In this document: in pieces, positions 27,033 through 39,500 of the stretch
How the letters are laid out: every line of letters begins with the position of its first letter
How positions within the stretch are numbered: the stretch's first letter is position 1
NCBI RefSeq assembly: GCF_002115825.1
Contig: NZ_JFJZ01000017.1
Coordinates: forward strand, 30,149-94,148
Source of the DNA: Thalassospira sp. MCCC 1A01428
GTDB lineage: Bacteria; Pseudomonadota; Alphaproteobacteria; Rhodospirillales; Thalassospiraceae
Reading direction: 5' to 3'
DNA length: 64,000 nucleotides
Program-made: the position numbers and the translations under genes
Notes under the pieces: model-generated
What the model was told of the DNA's origin: nothing
The model's database searches: none
The model's input: the letters and a program-made list of their open reading frames with translations, nothing else

Positions 27033-30000
27033 TCAGCCAAGTTGTTCACGGATACATTTGGCAACGCCAACAATATCTGGTGCCATCATCATGGATCCGT
27101 GCGTGCCACTCACCCATTTCAGGGTAAGGTTCGCACCAACAAACTGTTCCCAACCGCTATATGGGTCGCCGTCAATGCCCGGTGCGGCCAGGCTTGCAGT
27201 TGTTGGTCGCACCAGCAAAACATCGATATCGTCAAGTTTGGGCGGTACATAATGAATCGCTGCCAGCGCATTATTCTGGAATACCGCCAACAAACGCCGA
27301 ATAACACTGCGATCCGCACTTTGAGGCAAAAGATCCGAATCTTTGCCACGTACCAGCAAATAATCAATCCTTTGTTCCGGTGTCATTGCCCGAAGCATAT
27401 CAACATCAAGCAAGCCAAGTTCCGAAAACATATCCGCAAGATATTCGGCTTCATCCTTGCGCAAAATCTCGCGTACCGAGTCCGGGACGGCTACCGCATC
27501 AAGCAAATAAACCCCGCGAACATCAACACCGGACTGTTGTAACCGGTATGCCGCTTCAAAGGTGAGCAACCCGCCAAAGCTCCACCCTGTCAGATGAACC
27601 GGCCCTTCTGGCAGAGCGTTGCGAATGTGGGGCAAATAGGCCGCTACCATTTCCTCAACCGACGGATACAGGGTTTGGCCTTCTTCCAGACCTTGTGCCT
27701 CGACCATATAAATCGGCTGTTCAGGGCCAAGTTCCCGCGCAAGATTTTGATAACACAAAATATTTCCGCCAACGGGATGGAAACAAACCATCGGAATGGC
27801 CGATCCTTCAGCATTCACCGAAACAATCGGACTTTTCGCATATTGTTCTTTTTGCCGGTCCTCTATCCGGGCGGCAAGTTTCGCAACACTGGAACAACTA
27901 AACAAATCACTGAGCGGTATTTTAACGTCTGTCATATGATTGATTTTTGACAAAAACTGAACCGCCAGAACACTATGTCCGCCCTGTTCAAAAAAGTCGG
28001 CGTCAGCATCCTCGATACGGCAATCAAGCACCGCCGACATAAGCCCGGCCACCGTGCGCTCCAGGTCGTTCGATAACGGTTTGGCCGGTTTGGCATTCCG
28101 CAGGTCCGACTTTTCGTCCGGGGCGGGCAATTTTGAAAGGTCAACTTTGCCGCTAATCGTTAGCGGAATGTCAGCAACACATATCAAGTGGCCTGGCACC
28201 ATATAGGCCGGCAGGCTTTGTTCAAGCATGCTGCGGCACGAAGCTGCTTCAAAACCCGCGTCAACAACAAGATAGGCAACAATATCGGCACTATTTGCAA
28301 CGCGACCTGCGCGCAGGGTAACCGTTGCCCGACGCACCAGCGGATGTCGGCATAGCGCATTTTCAACTTCACCCAGTTCAAGTCGGTTACCACGTACCTT
28401 GACCTGGCCATCCTCGCGGCCAACAAAAACAATCTCGCCGTCACTACGCCGACGGCCGATATCGCCGCTGCGATACCATCGGTCACCATCAACATTGATC
28501 ACGAATTTCTGCCCGGTCTGGGCCATATCGTTTAGATAACCCCGCGCCACACCGGCCCCGCCAATGCGAATTTCACCTGGCACGCCATCGGGCAATACGC
28601 GCCCCTGTTCATCGCAAATATCAATAACCACACCCTGAATGGCCTTTCCAATCGGCGGCGGCAAAATTTGGCGATAATTATGGGATGTCATCACATATTG
28701 CGCACTTGAAACGCAACATTCGGTCGGGCCATAGGCATTGACCAGCTTGCAATTACCATGTTGGGCACTGGCAAAAAATGTTTCGACCAGATCGGCCGAA
28801 ACAACTTCGCCACCAAGAACAACCATCCGCGCGCCACAATGCAACCCGCTTTCCTGCCAATAATCAAGCAGTAAGGAAAACAGGCTTGGCGTTGCATCAA
28901 GCTGGTCAATCTCGTGGTCGATGATGAAACGATGCAGGCTCTCGGGGTCTGTCCGTGTTTCCAAGCCGGGAATATACAGGCTTTGACCATTCAAAATGGC
29001 GGCAAATATTTGAACAATGGACCCGTCAAAAGCAAATGGCGCAACACAGCTAAGGTTCAAAGGGCGGTTACTATCGTGATGTTTAACCGGGTCAAGTTGG
29101 GTATCAAATACCGACTGGGCCAGATTAACCACCGAACCGTGCTCAACCATCACCCCTTTAGGGATCCCGGTTGTACCGCTGGTAAACAATATATAGGCAA
29201 GGTCATGGGCGGTTGTTGCCACTGCAACGGCGTCATCCACCTGAAGCGCAAGATGCGTGCTATCGTAACGGCGTTTTTGACCCAAGGTAGGTTTTACCGC
29301 GCTATCAGGCCTTAAAACACAATCAAAAGTATAAGGTGCAGGGTCAAACCCTGTTGCAGCAATGGCACTGCGCTGAGCCACGAACCCGCCCTGTTCGGCA
29401 ACCCAGTCTTTAAGGAATGCCTCGGGTACAAACAGGTCTTCTAAAAAATCAAGCCGGGTATCATAGCCTTTGCCTGCATTATCGCGCGCAAACATTGCCA
29501 GATCGGCAAGATATTGCTCTTTACTGTCGGCATCCCAGACATTGCCCAGATAAATCGCCCCGTTCGGCTTCAAAAGACGGGCGGCCTTGGCCAGAACCTG
29601 CCGCAAATATCCAAAACCGGGAAAATTCTCGATCACGCTGTTAAGAATGACCAAATCAAACGAACCCGGTTCGTAAACATCAATATCATGCGCACCTAAC
29701 TGACGCCCGACAACATGACGCATACCGGATTCTATCGCCAGGGCTTCGGTCCGTTCAACATTGCGCCGGGACAGATCGGTAGCAACATAGCGCCCCACCA
29801 CCGGTGCAACATGCTTCATCGTAAAGCCCGAGGCACAGCCGATTTCAAGCACATGTGCATCTTTGGAAACCAGGTCAGTGATTTTATTGCGCGCATTGGA
29901 ACCAAAGGCATCCATCGCACTTTGTGCAATCGGCTGCCCCGTAAAGGCACTTTTCCAGCCCCCCGCCTGAATATTGTCGGCATCATCACCTGCCAGATGA

Positions 30001-30527
30001 TCCCACAATTCAACCGACATCAGCGACCCGGGCATTTCCGATAGGGCGTCAATGTTAGAATGATCAACGCATAAAACATGCGCCAGCCCCTGGCAACGCC
30101 ACTGTAACTGATGTAAATCGCCAATATGGGCGCGATCTGCCAACACCAATGCAATATCGGCATTGCGCACCATGGCTGCACGGCGAACCAGCGGCACAGT
30201 CGGGTCAAGCGGCACAAAGGCATGCCCTGCCTTTAACACCCCCAAAACAGCCGTAATATAATGCTGATTACGGCCCGTCATAATGCCAAGTGGCGCTGTT
30301 TTCGCAAGTTCCAGACTGGTTATAAACTGTGCAATCCGGTTGCTATCACGATCAAGCGCATCATAGGTCAGACTGGCGTTTTCATCCACAATCGCGACAC
30401 GATCCGGAAACGAACGGGCAATATCGGCAAACCGCTCAACAATGCTGGCAATTGTTGCTTCCGGTTTGGTGGTCTCGGCATTCCGGGACGTCTCGATAGT
30501 GTCAAAATCAAAATCGGCGATTTTCAT
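27033..30527 (-). CDS. terminal NRPS: A domain interrupted by methyltransferase, carrier, thioesterase
   Basis: 1,164 residues. A-domain motifs a1-a2 come first (residues about 30-165). A methyltransferase follows (about 170-430) with SAM motif VLEIGCASGF and FDLVILNSVIENFP. The A domain then resumes at a3 (LAYILFTSGTTGIPKGV, about 445) through a10 (SGKVDLSKLP). The carrier motif is FFEQGGHSVLAVQ (S852). The thioesterase has GWSFGG (S983) and a C-terminal GTHGS histidine. There is no condensation domain; the C domain at the end of the upstream protein must serve it. Reading the ten code positions by eye gives D-G-V-D-V-G-A-V-S-K, which I cannot assign. The methyltransferase resembles NRPS N-methylating domains. 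It starts 12 bases after the upstream stop, with AAGGGAC as ribosome site. It adds the last (methylated) residue and releases the product, probably by cyclisation. Confidence 0.9.
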   Translation of the reverse strand: MKIADFDFDTIETSRNAETTKPEATIASIVERFADIARSFPDRVAIVDENASLTYDALDRDSNRIAQFITSLELAKTAPLGIMTGRNQHYITAVLGVLKAGHAFVPLDPTVPLVRRAAMVRNADIALVLADRAHIGDLHQLQWRCQGLAHVLCVDHSNIDALSEMPGSLMSVELWDHLAGDDADNIQAGGWKSAFTGQPIAQSAMDAFGSNARNKITDLVSKDAHVLEIGCASGFTMKHVAPVVGRYVATDLSRRNVERTEALAIESGMRHVVGRQLGAHDIDVYEPGSFDLVILNSVIENFPGFGYLRQVLAKAARLLKPNGAIYLGNVWDADSKEQYLADLAMFARDNAGKGYDTRLDFLEDLFVPEAFLKDWVAEQGGFVAQRSAIAATGFDPAPYTFDCVLRPDSAVKPTLGQKRRYDSTHLALQVDDAVAVATTAHDLAYILFTSGTTGIPKGVMVEHGSVVNLAQSVFDTQLDPVKHHDSNRPLNLSCVAPFAFDGSIVQIFAAILNGQSLYIPGLETRTDPESLHRFIIDHEIDQLDATPSLFSLLLDYWQESGLHCGARMVVLGGEVVSADLVETFFASAQHGNCKLVNAYGPTECCVSSAQYVMTSHNYRQILPPPIGKAIQGVVIDICDEQGRVLPDGVPGEIRIGGAGVARGYLNDMAQTGQKFVINVDGDRWYRSGDIGRRRSDGEIVFVGREDGQVKVRGNRLELGEVENALCRHPLVRRATVTLRAGRVANSADIVAYLVVDAGFEAASCRSMLEQSLPAYMVPGHLICVADIPLTISGKVDLSKLPAPDEKSDLRNAKPAKPLSNDLERTVAGLMSAVLDCRIEDADADFFEQGGHSVLAVQFLSKINHMTDVKIPLSDLFSCSSVAKLAARIEDRQKEQYAKSPIVSVNAEGSAIPMVCFHPVGGNILCYQNLARELGPEQPIYMVEAQGLEEGQTLYPSVEEMVAAYLPHIRNALPEGPVHLTGWSFGGLLTFEAAYRLQQSGVDVRGVYLLDAVAVPDSVREILRKDEAEYLADMFSELGLLDVDMLRAMTPEQRIDYLLVRGKDSDLLPQSADRSVIRRLLAVFQNNALAAIHYVPPKLDDIDVLLVRPTTASLAAPGIDGDPYSGWEQFVGANLTLKWVSGTHGSMMMAPDIVGVAKCIREQLG

Positions 30528-30539
30528 TTGGCTGTCCCT

Positions 30540-33500
30540 TTAGGTATCAAGCGCAGCGGCACTGGCAAATTTGCCCAAAAAGGCAAGCCAGCGTCGCATG
30601 GTTTCGGCATCAAACAGGTCGGTATCATATTCCAGCGTAAAGCGGGCCTGCCCTGCTTCCTCGACAAGGAACAGAATAACGTCATGTTTTGCTGTTGTAT
30701 TATCGACAAAGGCATCCAGATTATCGGGCAGCAGACCCGACCGGTTATCCTTCGCCAGCGGCAGGCCGGACGTATCGCCTGTATCTGACATACTTGGCAA
30801 ATCGCCGAACCGTTGATATTCAAATACGACATTCACAAGCGGCTGACGGTTGGCATTCCGTTTGGGGGCAACGGCGCGCACCAGTTCATCGAACGGGTAA
30901 TCCTGCCGGTCAAGCGCCGCGGCAATATTGGCATGTAACCGGTCAATCAGTGCGCCAAGCTCCGTTTCATTGTCAAGCTGTACCCGGATCGGCAAAACAT
31001 TTACGAAAAACCCGATCAACCCTTCTGTCTCGGTCCTTTCGCGCCCGGCTACGCCCATGCCAATAACCATGTCCTGCTGGCGTGTCAGACGATAAAGCAT
31101 GGCCGAAAACAAGGCCAAACCAACCGCCGACAGCGTTGTGTTGTGGGTCTGCGCCAGTTTGTGCAGCCCATCAAGCACCGGGCGATCAATTTGCAAATGT
31201 GCATGTGCCCCGCGATAGGATTGAACATCGGGTGCCGTGCGATCTGTCGGCAAGGCAATCTGCCCGGGCGCGCCACGCAATTTTTCCTGCCAATAGGCAG
31301 CCGCCGACGACCAATCCTGTCCCGCCTGCCACCAGGCATAATCCTTATAACTAATCGGAAGCGGTGCAAGAACAGGGTCGGTTTCATGCAAAACAGCTTG
31401 ATACAGCGCACCTAGTTCCTGTTGCAAAATGCGCGATGACCAGCCGTCTCCGACAATATGATGCGTGATTAAAACCAGAAGAATTTCGTTCTTGCCAACT
31501 GTAATCATACGACCCCGGATTAACGGGGGCTGATCCAGTATTATCGGTGTGGCCGCTTCTTCACGGGTCAGGCGCAGTGCCTCGCGCGCTGGGTCGGCAT
31601 GGTTTGAAACATCCTGAACAACAACATTTGGCGCCGATACCGGGTGGATATGTTGTGTAATCACCCCGTCCTGTTCATGAAAACCTGTGCGCAAGGTTTC
31701 ATGACGCACAATCAGGCGCTTTAGGGCCTCTTGCAAAATATCGGCACGTAAGGAACCATCGCACCGCATCACATAAACCATGCCATAGGCGCTACCGTTA
31801 CGGTCCATCCTGGATAGAAGGTAAAGGCGCTTTTGGGCGTGGCTGGCCGGATATTCATCCATAACAGGTGCAGGTAAAATACCCGCTTTTTGCGTATTTG
31901 CGTTCGATTGACGCAGGCTGTTCACATGCCGGGCCAGGGCCGCAATCGTCGGGCTGGCAAAAAAATCGGCCATGCTAATGCGTTTACCAATGCGGTCAGC
32001 AATGCGGTTTACAATGCGGATCGCCATCAGGCTATGCCCCCCCAGCGCCGCAAAGCCGGTGTTGCGATCGTAAACCGGCAATTGGAAAACATCGCTGAAA
32101 ATATCGGCAATCACCTGTTCATCCGGGCTAAGGCTGCTATCAACGTTGCTGGCCTGCGCCCCGGCTGGTAATTGCAAATTTACCTGCGAAAGTAATGCGT
32201 TGCGATCAACCTTACCATTCGCCGTAACGGGAATATCGGCAACCAGATACCATTTTGTCGGCACCATATAGCCCGGCAGGCGTTGGCCAAGCCATGCCTG
32301 CAGTTCCCCTAACAACACATCGGACTGCACAGTGTTTTCACCGGGTACTTGCTGAATACACCCGATAATCTCGCCGCCATGTACCCCGTCACGGTTGTAC
32401 AAAACCACCGCATTCTGAATGTCAGGTGCCTGTTGTAACTGATGTTCGATTTCATCAAGTTCAACCCGAAATCCCCGCAGCTTGATCTGATTATCGCGTC
32501 TGCCGCCAAATTCGATCCGGCCATCACCCGTCCAGCGGGCAATATCTCCCGTGCGATAAAGGCGCGCACCGGGTTTATCAGGATCAGAAACAAACCTTTC
32601 TGCTGTCAGTTCCGGCTGACACCAATATTCACGTGCCAGCCTGTCCCCGCCAATCATTAACTCGCCCCATACACCAACCGGTGTCCGCAAACCGTGGGCA
32701 TCACGAATCACGGTTCTGGTATGGGCAATCGGCCGACCAATGATTGTAAAATCGCTGTCTTCGCAAATATCGGAACGCAAAATCGGCGTCACGGTTGCAA
32801 ATGTTGTACTTTCCGTCGGGCCATAGCCGTTAATCAAACTGGTATCCGGGCAAATATCCATGAATTTGGATACATGCGATTTGCTGATACTTTCCCCGCC
32901 GATCATTAATGTCCGCAACCGCGACAAACTGGCCGGGTCGGCATCAACCTGCCGATTAAACAAACCGACGCTCATATACATCGTCGTGATACCAAACGCT
33001 GCCAGCGCTGCGCCAAATTGTGACGGGTCCAGCACGGTATCACGCGCGATCACCGCAATTTCGGCCCCGGTTAACAAAGGCACCCAAATTTCAAGTGTTG
33101 CCGCATCAAATGCCAATGGTCCGGCCTGGGCCATCACGGCACCTGCGCAAAGCCCGGTGTAATCCGCCCCTTGCGCCAACCGCATGACAGCGCCCTGTTC
33201 GATCAGCACCCCTTTTGGCTGCCCGGTGGACCCGGATGTATACATAAGATAGGCCGGTGCGCGTTCCGGAACATCAAGAACCGGGGCCACAAATTCGCCT
33301 CCGATATCAGGTATATCAGCGACATGACACATCCGAACCGCGTCATTGGCAATATCTGCCAATGAGGCCCGGCCCACATCATCAACCAAAACCAGTGTGG
33401 CGTTACTATCACCAAGAATAAACAGATTACGTTCCGCCGGATAAGCCGCATCGAGCGGGACATAACCGGCACCAAGGGCCGTAATCCCCAGTATTACAGC

Positions 33501-36500
33501 AATGGCTTCGCGCCCGCGATCAATATGCATGGCAACAAGATCGCCTTGTCCGACACCGGCATTCACAAGATACTTGGCAATCGCCCCGGCCCGTGCTGCA
33601 AGGTCAGCATAGCTCCAGGAACCCCCTGCATCACGCACGGCACAATTGTCTGGTGCCAAAGCAACCTGCCGGGAAAATTCGGCAAACAACCCCTCGTGCA
33701 TCGTTATCGGAATATCGGGGCCATTTTCCCACAGGTCAAACTGTGCGCTCTGTTCTGCCGGTAACAGGCTGATAGCATCAAGTTTCTGACTGTCACTACG
33801 GATCAGGCGGCGCAAGGTTGCGGCGAAAATACGCCCCAAATCATCCATCCGGGTGCGATCAAACATATCGGCGTAATAATCAAACGAGATTGTCATGCGC
33901 TCGGGAAGATCACGCACAAAAATTGACAGATCATTTTTGCAATGGTGCCGCATCAGCCCAACGGGACGAATATGTGTATTGGTATTATCTGCAGCAGCCC
34001 GATAGTTCATATAGGAAAGTGATATTTCCGACAGCAATGTCCGATCTGGCGCAGCCGGTGGGCATAAATCATCTAGCAACATGTCCAGAAAATAAGCGCG
34101 ATGGCGTAAAGCCTCTACATGTTGGGACTGCATTTTAGCCAGCAGTGATTTTACAGTTTCACCATCCTCAAGGCAGGTTCGCAACGGCAACAGGGACACC
34201 ATCATACCGGGCATATCGCGGAACCCGTTCGCATCCCGTGCATCTACAGGAACGCTGATAACCAGATCACTTGTTTCGGCCAACCGTGACAAAACGGCAA
34301 ACCAGGTCGACAGGATCAGGGTAAACATCGTCACCCGCTGCGTGGCAGCAAATTTACGAGCGTCAGCCAGCAAGTTGCTGTCCAATTCAAACGACGTAAT
34401 TTCACCGTTAAAAGTATGAAATGCCGGCCTCCGCCGATCAGATGGCAAATTGATCATCGGCAACGCACCGCGATACTTTGCCTGCCAATAGTTTTTGGCA
34501 TCCGCCAACCGGGCCTGGTTTTCCCCCCGCTGGCACCACAGGGCATAATCACTTAACTGATGTTTTAACGGCAACAACGTTTTGCCAAGATACAATTCAA
34601 ACAAATCACCCAATAACCGTTCCGTCGTAGAACCGTCAGCCAGGACGTGATGTATATCGAAAAACAAAGCCAATTTGCCGGTTTGGTCCGTCAGGAATTG
34701 CCAGCGAACAGGAATTTCGCTGTTCAGATCAAATGCTCTCACCAGCCTGGCACAGGCATCTTCAACCTCACCATCAACCATAACCGGTGTCAGGTCGGGC
34801 ATGGCGTGTTCAGGTTTCAGAACCTCCATCTGCCAACTGTCGCCCTGTGTGGATATCCGGGTGCGAAGAATTTCGTGACGTATAATCAGTTGCGTGATCA
34901 CTGCACGCAAACGCCCCATATCAACGGTGTCATCAAGCAAAAAGGCATGGGGCAAATTAAATGCCGTGCCCATATTCCCCTTTTGCCCGGCATTTAAAAC
35001 CGACAATTGTTCAGGGGCAGCCGGGTACGTTATTAACGCCATCCGGTGTGTGTTGTCGTCACCGGGCTGATCGGCGGTTACTTGCGGCACAAAATTCGCT
35101 GGCGCATCATCAAAACCGGCAATTTGGTTATGCCCATCATAACCAAACTCGCTATTCTCCGGCCACGGATCAAGCAGCTTTTTACCTAGCCCTGCGACAG
35201 TGGAATGTTCAAACAAATCAGCCAGGCTCAGCGAATAACCAAGCTCCTGCGTCATCCGGTCAACAATTTGCATTCCGGTTATTGAATCACCACCCAGTGC
35301 ATAAAAGTCCTCGGCCGGGTCGACGGCATCATAGCCAAGTGTTTCCGCCCAAATACGGCCAATTGCGACAATCGGGTCCACTTGTTTACCGCCGGTATCC
35401 ACGTCCCTGCCAGACGTCATAATATCTGCGTCTGTTTCGCCCACCCCAAGCAATCGGGCCAACGACACGACCGACGATGCCGAAAACAGATCGGAAATTG
35501 TCAAGGACAGGGATAAATCGTTTTGCATTCGATCAACGATTTGCATCCCTGTAATCGAATCCCCGCCAAGCGCAAAGAAATCCTCGGTTATGTCTAGTGT
35601 GTCATATCCCAGCGTCTCGGCCCATATCGCGGCAATACGTGCGATCGTATTGCGGGTCGGTGTTGGCAATACACGATCAGCTACGGCAGGGGTTTTAACG
35701 GCAACTTCGGTGGACTGGTTATGGCCCAAAACCGCTGGATCAAGCACAACAACCTGTGCCAAACCACAATCAAGAGCCCTGCGCCACAAAGACACAGCCT
35801 GTTGCGGTGAAACCCATGCGCCGTCATGAAGAACAACATTGTTTCGCGCCGCCATACCCTGACCGGCAAGGGTACACCAGTCAATCACCATTGCGGGGCG
35901 GCCCTGTGCGCGACGATAAAATGCAAACCCGTCCAGAAACCCGTTGGCCGCACAATAAGCCGATTGCCCCGGCGCACCGGTTATCGCTGTAACACTGCCA
36001 AACATGACAAATGCCTGAACCGGATCGTTCAATGTTAACTGATCCAGGTTCCGCGCACCGGCAATCTTGGCCGACAAAATATCGTTAAAACTGTCCATAT
36101 CCCGCATGGCAAGAAACCCGCCATCGGCAAGGCCGGCCGCATGGACAATGGCCGTAATCGGCCCCAGATTGCTTCTGATGTGCGCCAGGGTTTGATCAAG
36201 GGATTTTTGATCCGATACATCACAGGAAAACAGTGAAATATCGATGCCCTCGGCCCGCAAGGCCGCAAGCCGACTTTTTGTTTCAGCATCAAGCAATGCT
36301 TCGTCACGGCGGCCAATAAAAGCCAGTTCAACCTTGCCGCCTGCGGCCATTTCGACCGCCAGCGCCAGGCCAAAACCACCAGTACCCCCTGTAACCACGC
36401 ATACCCCGTGATCGGGCCAGTTGGATTGGTTGGCACTGTCATAATTTTCAAACATTGCCAGATCGCGGACCAACCGTTGTCCATTGCGATAAACCACAAC

Positions 36501-39500
36501 CGGGTCCCGCGAAGGAATTGCCGCCAGTTCCGACCCGATAACGGATGAAACCGCATCTGGCGGCATATCGGCATAACTCAGGGTCAATTTTGGTTCTTCG
36601 TGAGCAGCGGCAATAACAACACCTGCCGCCGCAGACTGGTCCGGGTCGATTGCAAATTCACCATCCGGGGCAAATGCCCCGCACCCAACCACTGTCAGAC
36701 GCAACGGCCCACTTATATTTCGCAGAACATTTCGCAACACCTGGGCCGTGCGCAATACGGCATCCACCCCGGGTTGCAAGGCCACAATCGCGTGTGAAAC
36801 CCCGGCAAAGGTTGCTTTATCCAGCGTTTCAGGGTGAACAAGCCGACATTGTTTTGGCACCGGCCAAAAATCACCATCAGCAATAAACAGGCAGCCGACC
36901 GGACACGGATGTGCCTCAACATTTTCGGGGTGCCAACTTATTTCAAGGGTCGTTGGCCCCTGATTTAAGGCATTTTGGCCGGTTTTGGCAAAGCGGATAC
37001 CTCTTACAGCAACAACAGGCTGGCCGGTTACACCGTTAAACAGTGTAACATTCAGCTTGCCTGATGGTTGTAATTCTCCGCACGCCAAAATATCGGTGCC
37101 AGACGCACCATAAACAATTACGTCATCCACACCAACTGGCACAGACGGACCGTTCTGATTATCCAGGGCCATGCTACATGCAACATCGGCAAGTGCTGGG
37201 TGATACACCCAGTTTTGCAGATCCGCATGATATTGCGATGACAAGCGCAACTGTTTTATCGCAACGGTTTTGGCCGGGTCAGAATATAGCGAAACGGTGC
37301 AATCCCAGCGTGAACTGGTTGTAATGGCCCCAAAATGCCCGATAAATGCCGCCAACGGCACAGAAACTGTTGCCTTCGCGCGAAAGGCCGCCAGCGACAG
37401 GTTGTTACCATCAACATCAGAGGCGGCCTGCGTATAACGCGCACTGGCAAACACACGCCACTGACCATTTTTAAGGCGGCCCCCCAGTTCCACGCTGTGA
37501 TCATTGCCAAATGAAAGTGTCACGTTGCCATCAGGAACGGCGTTTACCATCAAAGCATGGTGCCATACCAGATCAGACAGACAAACCGGACCAGCACCAT
37601 TCCCCATTTGGGCAACCGCCTGTGCAATCAATGCAGGAACCGCCATGCCAACAAGGGTTGGTTGGCCGTTCAGGCGATGTTCATTTGCCGGCCAAAATCC
37701 CGGATCGTTAATGTTGATTGCAAAACTGCGAGCAGTGGCAGTTTCAACCGGCCCCTGCAACACAGAAACAGCTTTTGCTATTTTAACATCAAACACCGGT
37801 TTGCAGGGTTTACGAACGTAAGGGGCCGACGGCAGGGACACCCGCCGCGCCCTGTAATTTTCAGGCCAAGCCAGCACCGCACCATTAAGATAGGCTGATA
37901 TTTGTGTTTGCGCGGTTACATCATCGGTCACGGCAACAATGGCATCAACCTTGTGGTTTTGCCCGCCATTGGTTGCTTCGCCAATGTGCCCATCACCGTT
38001 TACCAAGCGTTCAAGATGACTTTCCAAGGCATCACAATCATGAACTGCAACCGCAAATCGATATTTCAGGGAATCTCGCCCGGTAGCCAGGGTGAAAGCA
38101 ATATCGCGAACCGAAAGAGCGGGCGTTTTTTTAAGTGTTCTCAGTAAGTTTTTACCATATTCGCGTAACGCGTCAGGGCTGCTGGCAGAAAGAGAAACGA
38201 TAAAATGATCCCTGTCAGTTTGCCCGGTATCATCGGCTTGCAAACGGGCGGGTGCCGCCTCGAGCACAATATGGGCGTTAATGCCACTAAGCCCGAACGA
38301 ACTGACACCGGCCCGGCGCGGAATACCTGCGCCGCGATCAGGAAGTTTTGCCAAATGCCCGGTAACACGCACCGGGGCACGGCCAAAATCAATCGCCGGG
38401 TTTGGCGTTTCAAAAAACGGCTGCGGCGGTACGTCGCCATGGCGCAACACCATAATAGCCCGTGCAAGGCCCAAGGCCCCGGCAGCACCATCAAGATGCC
38501 CGAAATTCCCCTTGGCTGAACCAATATAGGCAGGATCGACGATGGGGTGGGCACCCGCAAATGCCCGTGTTAGACCATCAATTTCGATCGGGTCGCCTAA
38601 CGCGGTTCCCGTTCCATGTGCTTCGAAATATGAAATGGTAGTTAGGTCAATGTCAGCGGCCCGGGCGGCCTGCGCAATAACCTCGGCCTGCATTGCGGGA
38701 TTGGGGGCTGCCGCGCCGCTGGATGCACCATCCTGGTTAACAGCACTGCCGCGAATAATAGCATGGATATTATCGCCATCCTGCATGGCTGCACTTAAGG
38801 GTTTCAGAACGAAAATAACACTACCTTCACCCATGCCGGTACCATCGGCACTGGCATCAAAGGCGCGGGTGCGCGCGGTTGAGGAATCAATTGTAAACCC
38901 GCCTGCCGCATCGGGCGGACAGGGTAATAATTTGGCACCACCGGCAATGGCGACCGTGCATGTGCCATTGCGCAAATTCTGGCAGGCCTGATGCACCGCA
39001 ACCAGCGACGATGAACAAGCCGTATCCACTACCTGCGCCGGGCCATGCCAGTCTTTCAGGAACGACAAACGTGTCACAATGTTTGATGGCACATTCAGGG
39101 CGAAAACCTGTTCAGCCCGGGTTTTTGCAACATGTTCCATTGCAACCCGCCACACCGGGTTGGCACCACCGCCTGCAAAAACCCCCACATTCTGGCCCCG
39201 CAACGCATTGCCACCATAACCGGCATCTTCCATCGCCATCAGGGCCGTTTCAATAAACAACCGTTGTTCCGGGTCCAGCAACCCGGCATCGACCGGTGCC
39301 ATACGGAAACGGGCGGCATCAAAATCAAAAATACTGTCAAGATAGGCCGCTTCGCGAAACTGTTTGGGAACGGCTTTGCCCATTACGGTAAAAAGTTCGC
39401 GGGTTTCGGCGTCGCGTGTGGCTGGTAACGCCCCGACGTGATCGCGCCCGGCCGCAATGTTTTGCCAAAAACGATCAAAATCGTCGGCACCGGCCACCCG

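Noticed and set aside
35200..35650. Tandem carrier domains as a possible assembly duplication
   Set aside because: The two copies differ at many positions outside the core motif and tandem carriers are common in such systems, so a mis-assembly is not the first choice.
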